Made by a program: the position numbers and the translations under genes
Source of the DNA: Ruegeria sp. A3M17
GTDB taxonomy: Bacteria > Pseudomonadota > Alphaproteobacteria > Rhodobacterales > Rhodobacteraceae
Direction: 5' to 3'
Length of the DNA stretch: 64,000 nt
Assembly (NCBI RefSeq): GCF_003318255.1
Contig: NZ_QOCF01000007.1
Coordinates: 124,001-188,000, forward strand
Notes under the pieces: model-generated
What the model was told of the DNA's origin: nothing
Databases searched by the model: none
The model's input: only the letters and a program-made list of their open reading frames with translations
Part shown: one piece after another, positions 55,555 through 63,593 of the stretch
How positions within the stretch are numbered: the stretch's first letter is position 1
Layout: every line of letters starts with the position of its first letter

Positions 55555-56148
55555 ATGGCTAGAGCAAAGTTTCTCTGCGACGCTGAACGCTGCATCGAGT
55601 GCAACGCCTGCGTAACCGCGTGCAAGAACGAGCACGAAGTGCCCTGGGGCATCAACCGCCGCAGGGTGGTGACGATCAATGACGGCAACCCGGGCGAACG
55701 CTCGATCTCGGTGGCCTGTATGCATTGCTCAGACGCGCCTTGCATGGCGGTGTGCCCGGTCGACTGCTTCTATCAGAACGAAGAAGGCGTCGTCCTGCAC
55801 TCCAAGGACCTGTGCATTGGTTGCGGTTATTGCTTCTATGCGTGCCCGTTCGGTGCGCCGCAATACCCGCAGGCGGGCAACTTCGGATCACGTGGCAAGA
55901 TGGACAAATGTACCTTCTGCGCCGGTGGTCCCGAAGAAAACAACTCGACCGCAGAGTTCGCAAAATATGGTCGCAACCGGATCGCCGAGGGCAAACTGCC
56001 CATCTGCGCCGAGATGTGTTCCACCAAGGCCCTGCTCGCCGGTGACGGCGATGTGGTCTCGGCCATCTACCGTGAGCGCGTCGTGGCGCGCGGGTTTGGC
56101 TCGGGCGCATGGGGTTGGGGCACAGCCTACGACCAGAAAGACGGCTAG
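55555..56148 (+). CDS. fdhB: formate dehydrogenase beta (FDH3 iron-sulfur) subunit
   Basis: This 197-residue electron-transfer subunit has ferredoxin-like cysteine clusters: [19 protein letters not shown] at the N-terminus, [31 protein letters not shown] and a CTFC ... C set near residue 120, enough for four [4Fe-4S] centres. It lacks the C-terminal membrane helix of E. coli FdnH. It starts 11 nt after the alpha stop. Hairpins follow its stop. Confidence 0.95.
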   Translation: MARAKFLCDAERCIECNACVTACKNEHEVPWGINRRRVVTINDGNPGERSISVACMHCSDAPCMAVCPVDCFYQNEEGVVLHSKDLCIGCGYCFYACPFGAPQYPQAGNFGSRGKMDKCTFCAGGPEENNSTAEFAKYGRNRIAEGKLPICAEMCSTKALLAGDGDVVSAIYRERVVARGFGSGAWGWGTAYDQKDG

Positions 56149-56166
56149 TCCCGTCTGACAAGAAAA

Positions 56167-56222
56167 GACGGTCCCGTGTTTATCCACGGGACCGTCCCAG
56201 CGCGACCAAAAGGATTTGGTCG
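56167..56222 (+). other. two tandem intercistronic hairpins
   Basis: A perfect 12-bp stem (GACGGTCCCGTG with CACGGGACCGTC, loop of 6) at 56167-56196 and a perfect 8-bp stem (CGACCAAA with TTTGGTCG, loop AGGA) at 56203-56222 follow the beta gene. No T-tract follows either, so they look like RNA stability or processing elements rather than terminators. Confidence 0.6.
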
Positions 56223-56259
56223 AGCTTAGGTTGCATGTCCAATCTGCGCGGAGCATTTC

Positions 56260-56610
56260 ATGACCGAAGATATTTACTGGCTGCTGAAACTTGAGTTGCA
56301 GGCCGATCAGGATGCTGCATTTGATGCGCTGATGGCGGAAATGGTGGATGCGACACTGACAGAAAGTGGTGCTAAATCTTATGAGTGGCATCGTACAGGG
56401 TCGACCATTCACATCTATGAACGCTATGCCAGTTCAGATGACGCAATGATCCATATGCAGAACTTCGGAGCGAATTTCGCCGACCGTTTTCTGGCAATTC
56501 TCACCCCCACCACGTTAGAGGTTTACGGACCAGAAAAAGATGACCTGCGCGATACCCTGACACCCGTAGGAGCGGTCTTTCACGAACAAGTCGGCGGCTT
56601 TGACCGATAA
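56260..56610 (+). CDS. ABM-domain (putative quinol monooxygenase-like) protein
   Basis: The 116-residue protein has the dimeric alpha-beta barrel ABM fold: YWLLKLELQADQDAAFDALM at the start (residues 5-24 in parts), ESGAKSYEWHRTGSTIHIYERYAS and FLAILTPTTLEVYG. Family members include YgiN-type quinol monooxygenases, but many have other roles. It is inserted between FDH beta and gamma genes, an unusual site, 28 nt from gamma. Confidence 0.75.
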   Translation: MTEDIYWLLKLELQADQDAAFDALMAEMVDATLTESGAKSYEWHRTGSTIHIYERYASSDDAMIHMQNFGANFADRFLAILTPTTLEVYGPEKDDLRDTLTPVGAVFHEQVGGFDR

Positions 56611-56637
56611 CCCCGTACGACACAGGAGATTCGATAG

Positions 56638-57837
56638 ATGCGCCTGATCCAAATGCTGCTGATACCACTTTTCCTTGCCAGTTTTGCCTGGGCACAGGAA
56701 AACACGGAAGTTCCTGCAGAATCTGACCGCAGCGCCACAGGCGGTGCAACCACTTTGCAAGATATCATGGCCCGTCAGCGTGGTGAAAAGGTCGACAACA
56801 GCTATCGGTCCGAAAACACCGGCCAAGGCAATGCCGAAGGCTTGCTTGGTCAGCTTGGGACACGCGGTGTGACCTCGGACAGCGATGTCTATCGCGCACT
56901 TCGCTACGGCTCGGCGGATGTGACCGTGTCATCTCAGGGGCCGGCCGCGACGGTACTGATCCAGGACGGCGGCATGTGGTGGCTGAATTTCCGCACCGGT
57001 CCTTTGCGTGAATATGGATCTTACATCATTGGCGGTATGCTTGTTCTTTTGCTGCTGTTTTTCCTGATCCGCGGGAAGATCAGGATTGACGGTGAAAAGA
57101 CCGGAAGAAAGATTCTGCGTTTCAACGGGATCGAGCGGTTCGGGCACTGGTTGTTTGCCGGGTCCTTCCTGATCCTGGGTATCACCGGCCTGTTAACTTT
57201 GTACGGTCGCGATTACCTGATCCCCGTTTTCGGCAAAGAGGGGTTCGCGACGATCGCTCAGGGCTGCAAGTGGCTGCACAACAACCTGGCTTGGGCCTTT
57301 ATGCTTGGGCTGATCATCGTGACAGTGAACTGGATTTCTCACAACATCCCGAACCGCACCGACCTGAAATGGCTGGCTGCTGGGGGCGGATTGTTCACCA
57401 AAGGCAGCCACCCACCCGCCAAGAAATTCAACGCTGGTCAAAAGATCATCTTCTGGCTTTGCATTCTGCTGGGCGTCTCGATCAGCCTGTCCGGTCTGTC
57501 GTTGCTGTTCCCATTCGAAATGCCACTGTTTGCCAAGACTTTCTCAATCGCGAATTCTACTGGTATTCCGCAAATGCTGGGCTTGAACCTGCCCGTGCAG
57601 ATGTCCCCGCAAGAAGAGATGCAATACGCTCAGATCTGGCACGTCATGGTCGCCTATGCGTTCATCGCGATCATTCTGGCCCACATCTATCTGGGCTCGG
57701 TCGGCATGGAAGGTGCGTTTGACGCCATGGGAACCGGAGAGGTGGAAGAGCAATGGGCGCGCGAGCATCACTCGCTGTGGCTGGAAGAGGTGCAGGCAAA
57801 AGAGGCCAGCGAAGGGGCGGCCTCGCCCGCCGAATAA
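56638..57837 (+). CDS. fdhC: formate dehydrogenase gamma subunit (cytochrome b556)
   Basis: This 399-residue membrane subunit passes electrons from the beta subunit to quinone via two b hemes. It has a signal peptide (cleavage near AWAQE, residue 20), a periplasmic extension of about 110 residues, a helix at 128-148 and a four-helix cytochrome b core (from GIERFGHWLFAGSFLILG to IWHVMVAYAFIAIILAHIYLG, seen in parts). The histidines in FGHW, WLHNNLAW and IWHVM are likely heme ligands. The extension is longer than in E. coli FdnI. Confidence 0.93.
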   Translation: MRLIQMLLIPLFLASFAWAQENTEVPAESDRSATGGATTLQDIMARQRGEKVDNSYRSENTGQGNAEGLLGQLGTRGVTSDSDVYRALRYGSADVTVSSQGPAATVLIQDGGMWWLNFRTGPLREYGSYIIGGMLVLLLLFFLIRGKIRIDGEKTGRKILRFNGIERFGHWLFAGSFLILGITGLLTLYGRDYLIPVFGKEGFATIAQGCKWLHNNLAWAFMLGLIIVTVNWISHNIPNRTDLKWLAAGGGLFTKGSHPPAKKFNAGQKIIFWLCILLGVSISLSGLSLLFPFEMPLFAKTFSIANSTGIPQMLGLNLPVQMSPQEEMQYAQIWHVMVAYAFIAIILAHIYLGSVGMEGAFDAMGTGEVEEQWAREHHSLWLEEVQAKEASEGAASPAE

Positions 57838-59100
57838 ATGCGCAAGCTGGTTCTGGCTCTGGCTCTGATGCCCCTGCCCGCAATGGCTGAGTTCTTTACG
57901 CTCAAAGGCCATGGCGGACCCATCATGGGGATCGCCACTGCACCCGATGGCCGGATCGCCACGGCCAGCTTTGACAATTCGGTCGGGGTGTGGACGGATC
58001 AATCCCCAAAATGGCTGGAAGGCCACGAAGCGGCTGTCAATTCCGTCGTTTTCAACGGCACCGCGATCTATTCGGCAGGAGATGACTTCACCCTGCGCCG
58101 GTGGCCCGGAGGTCAGGTTGTAGGTCAGCACAAAGGCAAGATCGTGGGCGTGGCCGCATCCAAAACCCACGTGGCAACGGCCAGTTGGGACGGCACAATC
58201 GGCCTATGGCCGGTTGACGGTTCGGCATCATCGATCCTCGGCCCCACTGGCAGTGGCATAAACGCTGTCGAATTCTCAACCGATGGTTCACAGCTCTATT
58301 CCGCAGGCATCGACGGGTCATTGCGCATATGGGACGTCGCCAGCGGGCAGGAAACCAACCGGTTCGTGGAACATGGCTTTGGTATCAACGAACTGGTGCT
58401 GAACGAGCAGGACAACTGGATTGCTTACGGCGCAGTCGACGGTGTCACCCGCATCCTTGACCTGACAACCGGTGATGAGCGTGATTTCACCTTGGAACGC
58501 CGACCGATCCTTGCATTGGCGCTTAGCCCGGATCGCAGCATGCTGGCCGTCGGAGATGGCGAAGGTTACATCATGGTGATCGACACGGTCGAATGGCGTA
58601 TCGCGCAGGATTTCAGGGCCACCTTACGCGGCCCGGTCTGGGCGCTGGCCTTTTCACCCGATGGTCAAAACCTGCACGCGGGCGGCATTGACGAGGCCAT
58701 GTACAGCTGGCCGGTAACCGCGCTTGGCGATCAAGAACAGATGGCTGCGGCAGAGCCCAGCTTTCTGAAAAACCCTGACGAAATGGAAAACGGTGAACGC
58801 CAGTTTGCCCGCAAATGTTCGATCTGCCACAGCCTGACACCCGACGGGCAACGGCGCGCGGGTCCGACGCTGCATGGTGTGTTCGGGCGCAAAGCCGGTA
58901 CGCTTGCGGGGTATTTTTATTCGGACACGCTGCAAGACTCTGATATCATTTGGAATGAAGAAACGATAAACGCTCTTTTTGACGAAGGGCCGGACCATTA
59001 CATCCCGGGGTCGAAGATGCCGATGCAGCGGATCACCGAACCCAGGGACAGGGACGACCTGATCGCATTTCTACGCCGCGCCACGGCGCCAGAAAACTGA
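57838..59100 (+). CDS. periplasmic WD40 repeat-cytochrome c fusion
   Basis: A signal peptide (MRKLVLALALMPLPAMA) is followed by six or seven WD40-like blades (residues 18-305) with repeats such as TASFDNSVGVW, SAGIDGSLRIWDV and AGGIDEAMYSW. The C-terminal class I cytochrome c (about 320-415) has CSICH near residue 326 and a methionine ligand in GSKMPMQR. It starts directly after the gamma stop codon. A redox partner of FDH in the periplasm is the natural inference, though the target is unknown. Confidence 0.88.
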   Translation: MRKLVLALALMPLPAMAEFFTLKGHGGPIMGIATAPDGRIATASFDNSVGVWTDQSPKWLEGHEAAVNSVVFNGTAIYSAGDDFTLRRWPGGQVVGQHKGKIVGVAASKTHVATASWDGTIGLWPVDGSASSILGPTGSGINAVEFSTDGSQLYSAGIDGSLRIWDVASGQETNRFVEHGFGINELVLNEQDNWIAYGAVDGVTRILDLTTGDERDFTLERRPILALALSPDRSMLAVGDGEGYIMVIDTVEWRIAQDFRATLRGPVWALAFSPDGQNLHAGGIDEAMYSWPVTALGDQEQMAAAEPSFLKNPDEMENGERQFARKCSICHSLTPDGQRRAGPTLHGVFGRKAGTLAGYFYSDTLQDSDIIWNEETINALFDEGPDHYIPGSKMPMQRITEPRDRDDLIAFLRRATAPEN

Positions 59101-59114
59101 GCCGGAGGAGACCT

Positions 59115-59240
59115 ATGAAAGCCTTTCTTGCTGCTGTCGCCGTAATGGCGGTGATCACTGTCGCCGCGCCATATACACTGCAACAGATCGGTTTCAGTGC
59201 TGCGGATGCCGACACCAGCTCGGCTGTGCGTCTCGACTGA
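59115..59240 (+). CDS. 41-residue membrane or secreted peptide
   Basis: The short gene has a good ribosome-binding site (GGAGGAG 4 nt before ATG), starts 14 nt after the cytochrome gene, and its stop abuts the next ATG. The peptide MKAFLAAVAVMAVITVAAPYT... has one hydrophobic helix and a polar tail ending SSAVRLD. It matches no family I know. Spacing suggests it is real and part of the FDH operon. Confidence 0.65.
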   Translation: MKAFLAAVAVMAVITVAAPYTLQQIGFSAADADTSSAVRLD

Positions 59241-60113
59241 ATGTCCGAATATCTGACCACCAAGGAACTGGCCGACCTGCTACGCATTGGCGAGCGTAAG
59301 GCCTATGATCTTGCCTCATCGGGTGAGGTGCCTTGCGTGCGCGCCATGGGCAAACTGCTGTTCCCGCGGGCCGAGGTGATCGCCTGGCTCAACGCATCAC
59401 GATCCGGTCCGCATGTGGCCGAGCCGCCCCTGCCCCCGATCGTCGCAGGCAGCCATGATCCGCTGCTGGACTGGGCGTTGCGCGAAAGTGGTTCGGGGTT
59501 GGCGACCTATTATGATGGCTCATTCGATGGACTGACCCGCCTGAAAGACCGCAACGCGCAGGCGGCAGCGCTGCACATTCATGAGGATGGCGGGTTCAAC
59601 ACCCAGACCCTGAAAGACGCTTTGGGTGAGGCCCCGGTCGTTCTGTTCGAAATCGCGCAGCGCCAGCGCGGTTTGCTGCTGGCACCGGGCGCGTCGGATA
59701 TTCAGGGTTTTGCACAGCTAAAAGGCCGACGTGTCATTCTGCGTCAGGACAGCGCGGCCAGCCAAAGGTTGTTCGACGCACAGCTAGAGGCCCACGAAAT
59801 AACACGCGACGATCTGGAAACCCTGCCCACCTGCGCCCGCACCGAAGAAGAGTTGGCCATTGCCCTGCATGACAACAAGGCCGAGGTCGGGTTCGGACTA
59901 GGCGCATTGGCTGGGTTGTACGATCTGGGATTTGTTCCCACGCATACCGAACGCCTGGACCTGGCGATTTGGCGTCGGGCCTATTTCGACGACCCGATGC
60001 TGAAGTTGCTCAGCTTTGTGCAGTCCGGCCGGTTCCTGACCCGCGCCAATGAGTTTGGTGGTTATGATCTGTCCGGTCTGGGTACGATCCACCACAATGG
60101 CGCCAGCGGGTGA
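59241..60113 (+). CDS. helix-turn-helix regulator with PBP-like sensor domain
   Basis: The first 50 residues are an excisionase/MerR-type helix-turn-helix (LTTKELADLLRIGERKAYDL, then FPRAEVIAWL). The rest (about 70-280) fits the PBP-like domain PF12727, a molybdate-type binding fold found fused to HTH: GSHDPLLDWAL, YDGSFDGL, QRGLLLAPGASDIQG and EVGFGLGALAGLYDLGFVP. It probably senses an oxyanion or cofactor precursor in the cytosol and regulates FDH and/or tup genes. It ends 4 nt from tupA in the opposite direction. Confidence 0.82.
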   Translation: MSEYLTTKELADLLRIGERKAYDLASSGEVPCVRAMGKLLFPRAEVIAWLNASRSGPHVAEPPLPPIVAGSHDPLLDWALRESGSGLATYYDGSFDGLTRLKDRNAQAAALHIHEDGGFNTQTLKDALGEAPVVLFEIAQRQRGLLLAPGASDIQGFAQLKGRRVILRQDSAASQRLFDAQLEAHEITRDDLETLPTCARTEEELAIALHDNKAEVGFGLGALAGLYDLGFVPTHTERLDLAIWRRAYFDDPMLKLLSFVQSGRFLTRANEFGGYDLSGLGTIHHNGASG

Positions 60114-60117
60114 TCCC

Positions 60118-60933
60118 TTATTTCGCGTTCGGAAAGAACAGCTGCTGACCATTCAACTCAAAGGCCTCGATGGCTGCCTGCCCGTCCGGGCCGATCAGCC
60201 AATCAACAAACCGCTGCCCCGCCGCCGCCCGTACACCCGTGTGTTTTTCGGGGTTCACCAGAATAACGCCGTATTGGTTGAACAAGCGCGGATCACCTTC
60301 GACCAACACTTCAAGGTTTCCACGGTTGCCGAAGGACTCCCATGTCGCACGATCCGTCAGGGTATAAGCATCCATGCCACTGGCGACGTTCAACGTCGCG
60401 CCCATGCCTGAACCGGTTTCCCTGTACCACGTACCCGATTCCGCAGCCGGATCTACTCCGGCGTCGTTCCAGTGGCGCATTTCGGCCTTATGGGTTCCGC
60501 TGTCGTCCCCGCGTGATGCAAAGGGAACTTCGGCCTCAGATACCGCGGTCAAAGCGGCCACGATATCCGATCCGCCCTTCACCTTGGCCGGGTCTGATTT
60601 CGGACCGACAAGAACGAAGTCATTATACATCACGTCAAATCGTTCAACGCCCCAACCGTCGTCGACAAACTGCTCCTCGTCCGCCTTTGCATGGACCAAC
60701 AGAACGTCACCATCCCCATTGATTGCATTACGGATCGCCTGCCCGGTGCCCACAGCAACAACGCGCACGTCGATCCCGGTTTCCGCCTCGAACCATGGAA
60801 GGATATAGTCCAACAACCCTGAATTTTGGGTCGACGTCGTTGATTGCACCACGATAAACGGCTCTTCGGCCAAGACCGGACCTGTAAACAAGCCAAGTGA
60901 AACCATTGCTGCCCGAATGAAATTCCGGATCAT
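60118..60933 (-). CDS. tupA: tungstate ABC transporter substrate-binding protein
   Basis: The 271-residue protein has a signal peptide (cleavage near VLAEE, residue 23) and the TupA signature VQSTTSTQNSGLLDYILPWF followed by TGIDVRVVAVGTGQAI. Internal marks are DVLLVHAKADE and FASRGDDSGTH. TupA binds tungstate with high selectivity over molybdate in characterised cases. It is the last gene of tupB-tupC-tupA. GGAG lies 6 nt before the ATG. Confidence 0.93.
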   Translation of the reverse strand: MIRNFIRAAMVSLGLFTGPVLAEEPFIVVQSTTSTQNSGLLDYILPWFEAETGIDVRVVAVGTGQAIRNAINGDGDVLLVHAKADEEQFVDDGWGVERFDVMYNDFVLVGPKSDPAKVKGGSDIVAALTAVSEAEVPFASRGDDSGTHKAEMRHWNDAGVDPAAESGTWYRETGSGMGATLNVASGMDAYTLTDRATWESFGNRGNLEVLVEGDPRLFNQYGVILVNPEKHTGVRAAAGQRFVDWLIGPDGQAAIEAFELNGQQLFFPNAK

Positions 60934-60953
60934 TCTAAACTCCAGATTTTTTG

Positions 60954-61688
60954 TTATGTCACCAATCCGCCTGCAAGATACCTACGCGAGGCATCACTTT
61001 GGGGATCATCCAATACCCCACGCGCATCGCCATGTTCAACAACATGACCGCCCTGCATCATGACGACGTCCGATGCAAGCCGGCGTGCCTGACCGATGTC
61101 ATGGGTCACCATGACAATGCGCACCCCCCCTTCTGATGCGCGCAGGATCATCCGTTCAATCACCTGAGTGGCGCTGGGGTCCAGCGCGCTGGTCGGTTCG
61201 TCCAGAAACAAGGTATCCGGGTCCAGCGCCAGCGCCCGCAGGATGGCCAGCCGCTGCGCCTCACCACCCGACAGCGATCTGGCCGCTTGCCGGGCCTTGC
61301 CTTCAAGCCCGCCTTCGGCCAGAAATTCGGCGATACGTGTCTTGCGGGCAGCGCGCTGCAGGCCTTGCCGTTTCAGGACAAAGTCCAGATTGGCCGCAAC
61401 GGATCGGCGCAGCAAGATGGGCTGCTGAAACACCATCGCCTGAAGGGCCTTGTGATCAGCATTCAAAGGAACTCCGTCTTGTTCCACGTTCCCCTTGTCC
61501 GGTGCAATCAGCCCGTGCAGGCACCGCAGCAACAGGCTTTTGCCCGCGCCGTTCGGTCCAAGGATCAAGGTCGGCCCCGGCCCGCTCAATGTCAGGTGCG
61601 GAACGTCCAGCAATGCGGTGCCATTACGCGCAATCTGCAATCCGTTAACGGTGACGCGCCGCGCCATTTCCGAGACCAGATCACGCAT
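60954..61688 (-). CDS. tupC: tungstate ABC transporter ATP-binding protein
   Basis: The 244-residue ATPase has the Walker A GPNGAGKSLLLRCL near residue 43, signature LSGGEAQRLAILRAL near 141, Walker B DTLFLDEPTSALD and the H-loop VTHD. It powers TupB. Its start overlaps the tupB stop by 8 nt. A later in-frame ATG (MARRV, residue 8) is a possible alternative start. Confidence 0.92.
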   Translation of the reverse strand: MRDLVSEMARRVTVNGLQIARNGTALLDVPHLTLSGPGPTLILGPNGAGKSLLLRCLHGLIAPDKGNVEQDGVPLNADHKALQAMVFQQPILLRRSVAANLDFVLKRQGLQRAARKTRIAEFLAEGGLEGKARQAARSLSGGEAQRLAILRALALDPDTLFLDEPTSALDPSATQVIERMILRASEGGVRIVMVTHDIGQARRLASDVVMMQGGHVVEHGDARGVLDDPQSDASRRYLAGGLVT

Positions 61689-62394
61689 GGCGCAACCCCT
61701 CTCTCTCAGCCCGCAGGCTGAGCGTGCTGACCATGGCGTTCACCGCTATGGCAATACCGATCAGAATCGCGCCGAGCGCCAGAGCAAGCGCCAGATTTCC
61801 CTTGGACGTTTCCAGTGCGATTGTCGTCGTCATTACCCGCGTCACGTGATTGATGTTTCCGCCAACGATTATGACCGCCCCAACCTCGGCAATGGCGCGG
61901 CCGAATCCGGCCAGCAAGGCCGTGACCAGCGCCAACCGCGCATCCCACAGAAGTACTGGCACAGACGCCAGCCGCGACACGCCCAAGGATCGGAGCTGTT
62001 CCGAGTATTCTTCGGCCAGCATCTCGACCACCTGCCGGGTCAGCGCGGCTACAATGGGCGTCACCAAAACCACTTGCGCGATGATCATCGCAGTCGGTGT
62101 GTAGAGCAGTTCAAGCACGCCTAAAGGTCCGGATCGCGACAACATCAGATAAACCAGCAGGCCTACGACCACCGGCGGGAACCCCATCAGCGCGTTCATA
62201 AGAATGATCAAAACCTGCCGCCCCGGAAAGCGTGCAACAGCCAGCGCAGCGCCAACTGGCATGCCAATCAGAGCGGAAATCAGGACGGCAAAAATGGAAA
62301 CTTTAAGAGAAAGCAGCACAATCGCCCAAAGCTCTGGATCCCCATTCAGGATCAGAGTGAATGCTGTGCTGAATTCTGCTGCAAATCCCTGCAT
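61681..62394 (-). CDS. tupB: tungstate ABC transporter permease
   Basis: The 237-residue inner-membrane permease has five to six helices, the EAA-type loop SLGVSRLASVPVLLWDAR near residue 136 and GFGRAIAEVGAVIIVGGN near 165, typical of TupB/ModB. It opens the operon tupB-tupC-tupA, so the binding-protein gene comes last, unlike the more common tupABC order. Confidence 0.92.
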   Translation of the reverse strand: MQGFAAEFSTAFTLILNGDPELWAIVLLSLKVSIFAVLISALIGMPVGAALAVARFPGRQVLIILMNALMGFPPVVVGLLVYLMLSRSGPLGVLELLYTPTAMIIAQVVLVTPIVAALTRQVVEMLAEEYSEQLRSLGVSRLASVPVLLWDARLALVTALLAGFGRAIAEVGAVIIVGGNINHVTRVMTTTIALETSKGNLALALALGAILIGIAIAVNAMVSTLSLRAEREGLRHA

Positions 62395-62419
62395 TTTCTT
62401 CGGACTATCGCCAGTTTCG

Positions 62420-62442
62420 TATGAAATGCGTTGTTATTCATA
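62420..62442. promoter_or_regulatory. TATGAA-N11-TTCATA inverted repeat upstream of tupB
   Basis: A 6+6 inverted repeat lies 26 nt upstream of the tupB start, where an operator would sit. A second palindrome AGAATTCT follows at 62442-62449. It is not the classic ModE site. The HTH/PBP protein nearby is a candidate binder; this is inference. Confidence 0.35.
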
Positions 62443-62502
62443 GAATTCTACGCCAATTCGTCCTCAAGTACAGACACAATTCCGACATAAGAAACAGGAA
62501 AC

Positions 62503-62535
62503 GCGGCCCCGTTTGGGACCGCGCCTTTTCAGTCG
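62503..62535 (-). terminator. terminator-like hairpin after the NMT1-type binding protein gene
   Basis: On the minus strand GCGGTCCC and GGGGCCGC pair (one G-U) around AAAC, about 25 nt past the stop at 62548, followed by GTTTCCTGTTTCTT. The T-tract is imperfect, hence moderate confidence. Confidence 0.55.
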
Positions 62536-62547
62536 ATGCGAAGCGGA

Positions 62548-63537
62548 TCAGTTCAGCGCCGCATCCGTGATCTGGTGCGTCCAAGCGCCGTCTGGCTGCT
62601 TGGTGATCACAGGATCGGAACCACCCGCCAGCAGGGTGGCAACGGTGCGCTCAAAATCGGCCGGGTCCAGCGAACCGTTCGAACCTGAGGTCAGCTTGGC
62701 GATCTCGCCCATCATGCGTTTCTGATGCTCTTCGGTCTGGGCGCCGGTCTCATCGTTTTCCAGCACGATGTCGGCTGCCTCATCCGGGTGTTCTTCGGCG
62801 TATTTCCAACCCTTCATCGAAGCGCGAACGAAGCGTTCCATCTTGTCGACAAACGCCGCATCCCCAAGGTTCTCTTCCAGCACGTAAAGACCGTCCTCCA
62901 ATGTCGCGACACCCTGATCTTCGTATTTGAAGGTCACCAGCTCATCCGGGTTGACGCCGGAATCGATGACCTGCCAGTATTCGTTATAGGTCATGGTGCT
63001 GATGCAGTCAGCCTGACGCTGCAGCAGCGGATCGACGTTGAAGCCTTGCTTCAGAACTTCCACACCGCTTTCGCTTTTGCCACCCGTGTCGATGCCCAGT
63101 TGGCTCATCCAACTCATGAACGGGAATTCGTTTCCAAAGAACCAGACACCCAGCGTGCGGTTCTTAAGGTCCTCGGGCGCTGCAATCCCGGCATCCTTCC
63201 AACAGGTCAGCATCATGCCCGAGCTTTTGAACGGCTGCGCGATATTGACCAGAGGCAAACCCTTTTCACGTGCAGCCAGCGCGGCGGGCATCCATTCGAC
63301 GGTCACGTCAGCGCCGCCACCTGCGATCACCTGCGTCGGTGCAATATCTGGTCCGCCGGGCAGAATAGTGACGTCCAGCCCCTCCTCCTCGTAGAACCCC
63401 TTGTCCTTGGCAACATAGTAGCCCGCGAACTGAGCCTGCGTGACCCACTTCAGTTGCAATGTCACCTCATCCGCAGCGAAAGCCGAACTGGCGGCCAGAC
63501 TAAAGGCGGCTATCGCCCCGCTGAGTAGCTTATTCAT
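62548..63537 (-). CDS. ABC transporter substrate-binding protein (NMT1/THI5 type)
   Basis: The 329-residue periplasmic protein has a signal peptide ending near SSAFA and an NMT1/THI5-like domain: LQLKWVTQAQFAGYYVAKDKGFY at the start (seen in parts), GVWFFGNEFPFMSWM in the middle and a C-terminal helical region. Relatives bind pyrimidine precursors of thiamine, riboflavin or other small ring compounds; the ligand is unclear. AGGAG lies 8 nt before the ATG at 63537, which I prefer to the ATG at 63543. The permease gene lies upstream on the same strand. Confidence 0.88.
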   Translation of the reverse strand: MNKLLSGAIAAFSLAASSAFAADEVTLQLKWVTQAQFAGYYVAKDKGFYEEEGLDVTILPGGPDIAPTQVIAGGGADVTVEWMPAALAAREKGLPLVNIAQPFKSSGMMLTCWKDAGIAAPEDLKNRTLGVWFFGNEFPFMSWMSQLGIDTGGKSESGVEVLKQGFNVDPLLQRQADCISTMTYNEYWQVIDSGVNPDELVTFKYEDQGVATLEDGLYVLEENLGDAAFVDKMERFVRASMKGWKYAEEHPDEAADIVLENDETGAQTEEHQKRMMGEIAKLTSGSNGSLDPADFERTVATLLAGGSDPVITKQPDGAWTHQITDAALN

Positions 63538-63593
63538 CTTCATATCTCCTAGTTGCTGTTGGTGCCCCTTTTGGGGTCTGTTGAATTATTGTT

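Noticed and set aside
56167..56196. 12-bp hairpin after FDH beta as a Rho-independent terminator
   Set aside because: No T-tract follows, and the same operon continues downstream.
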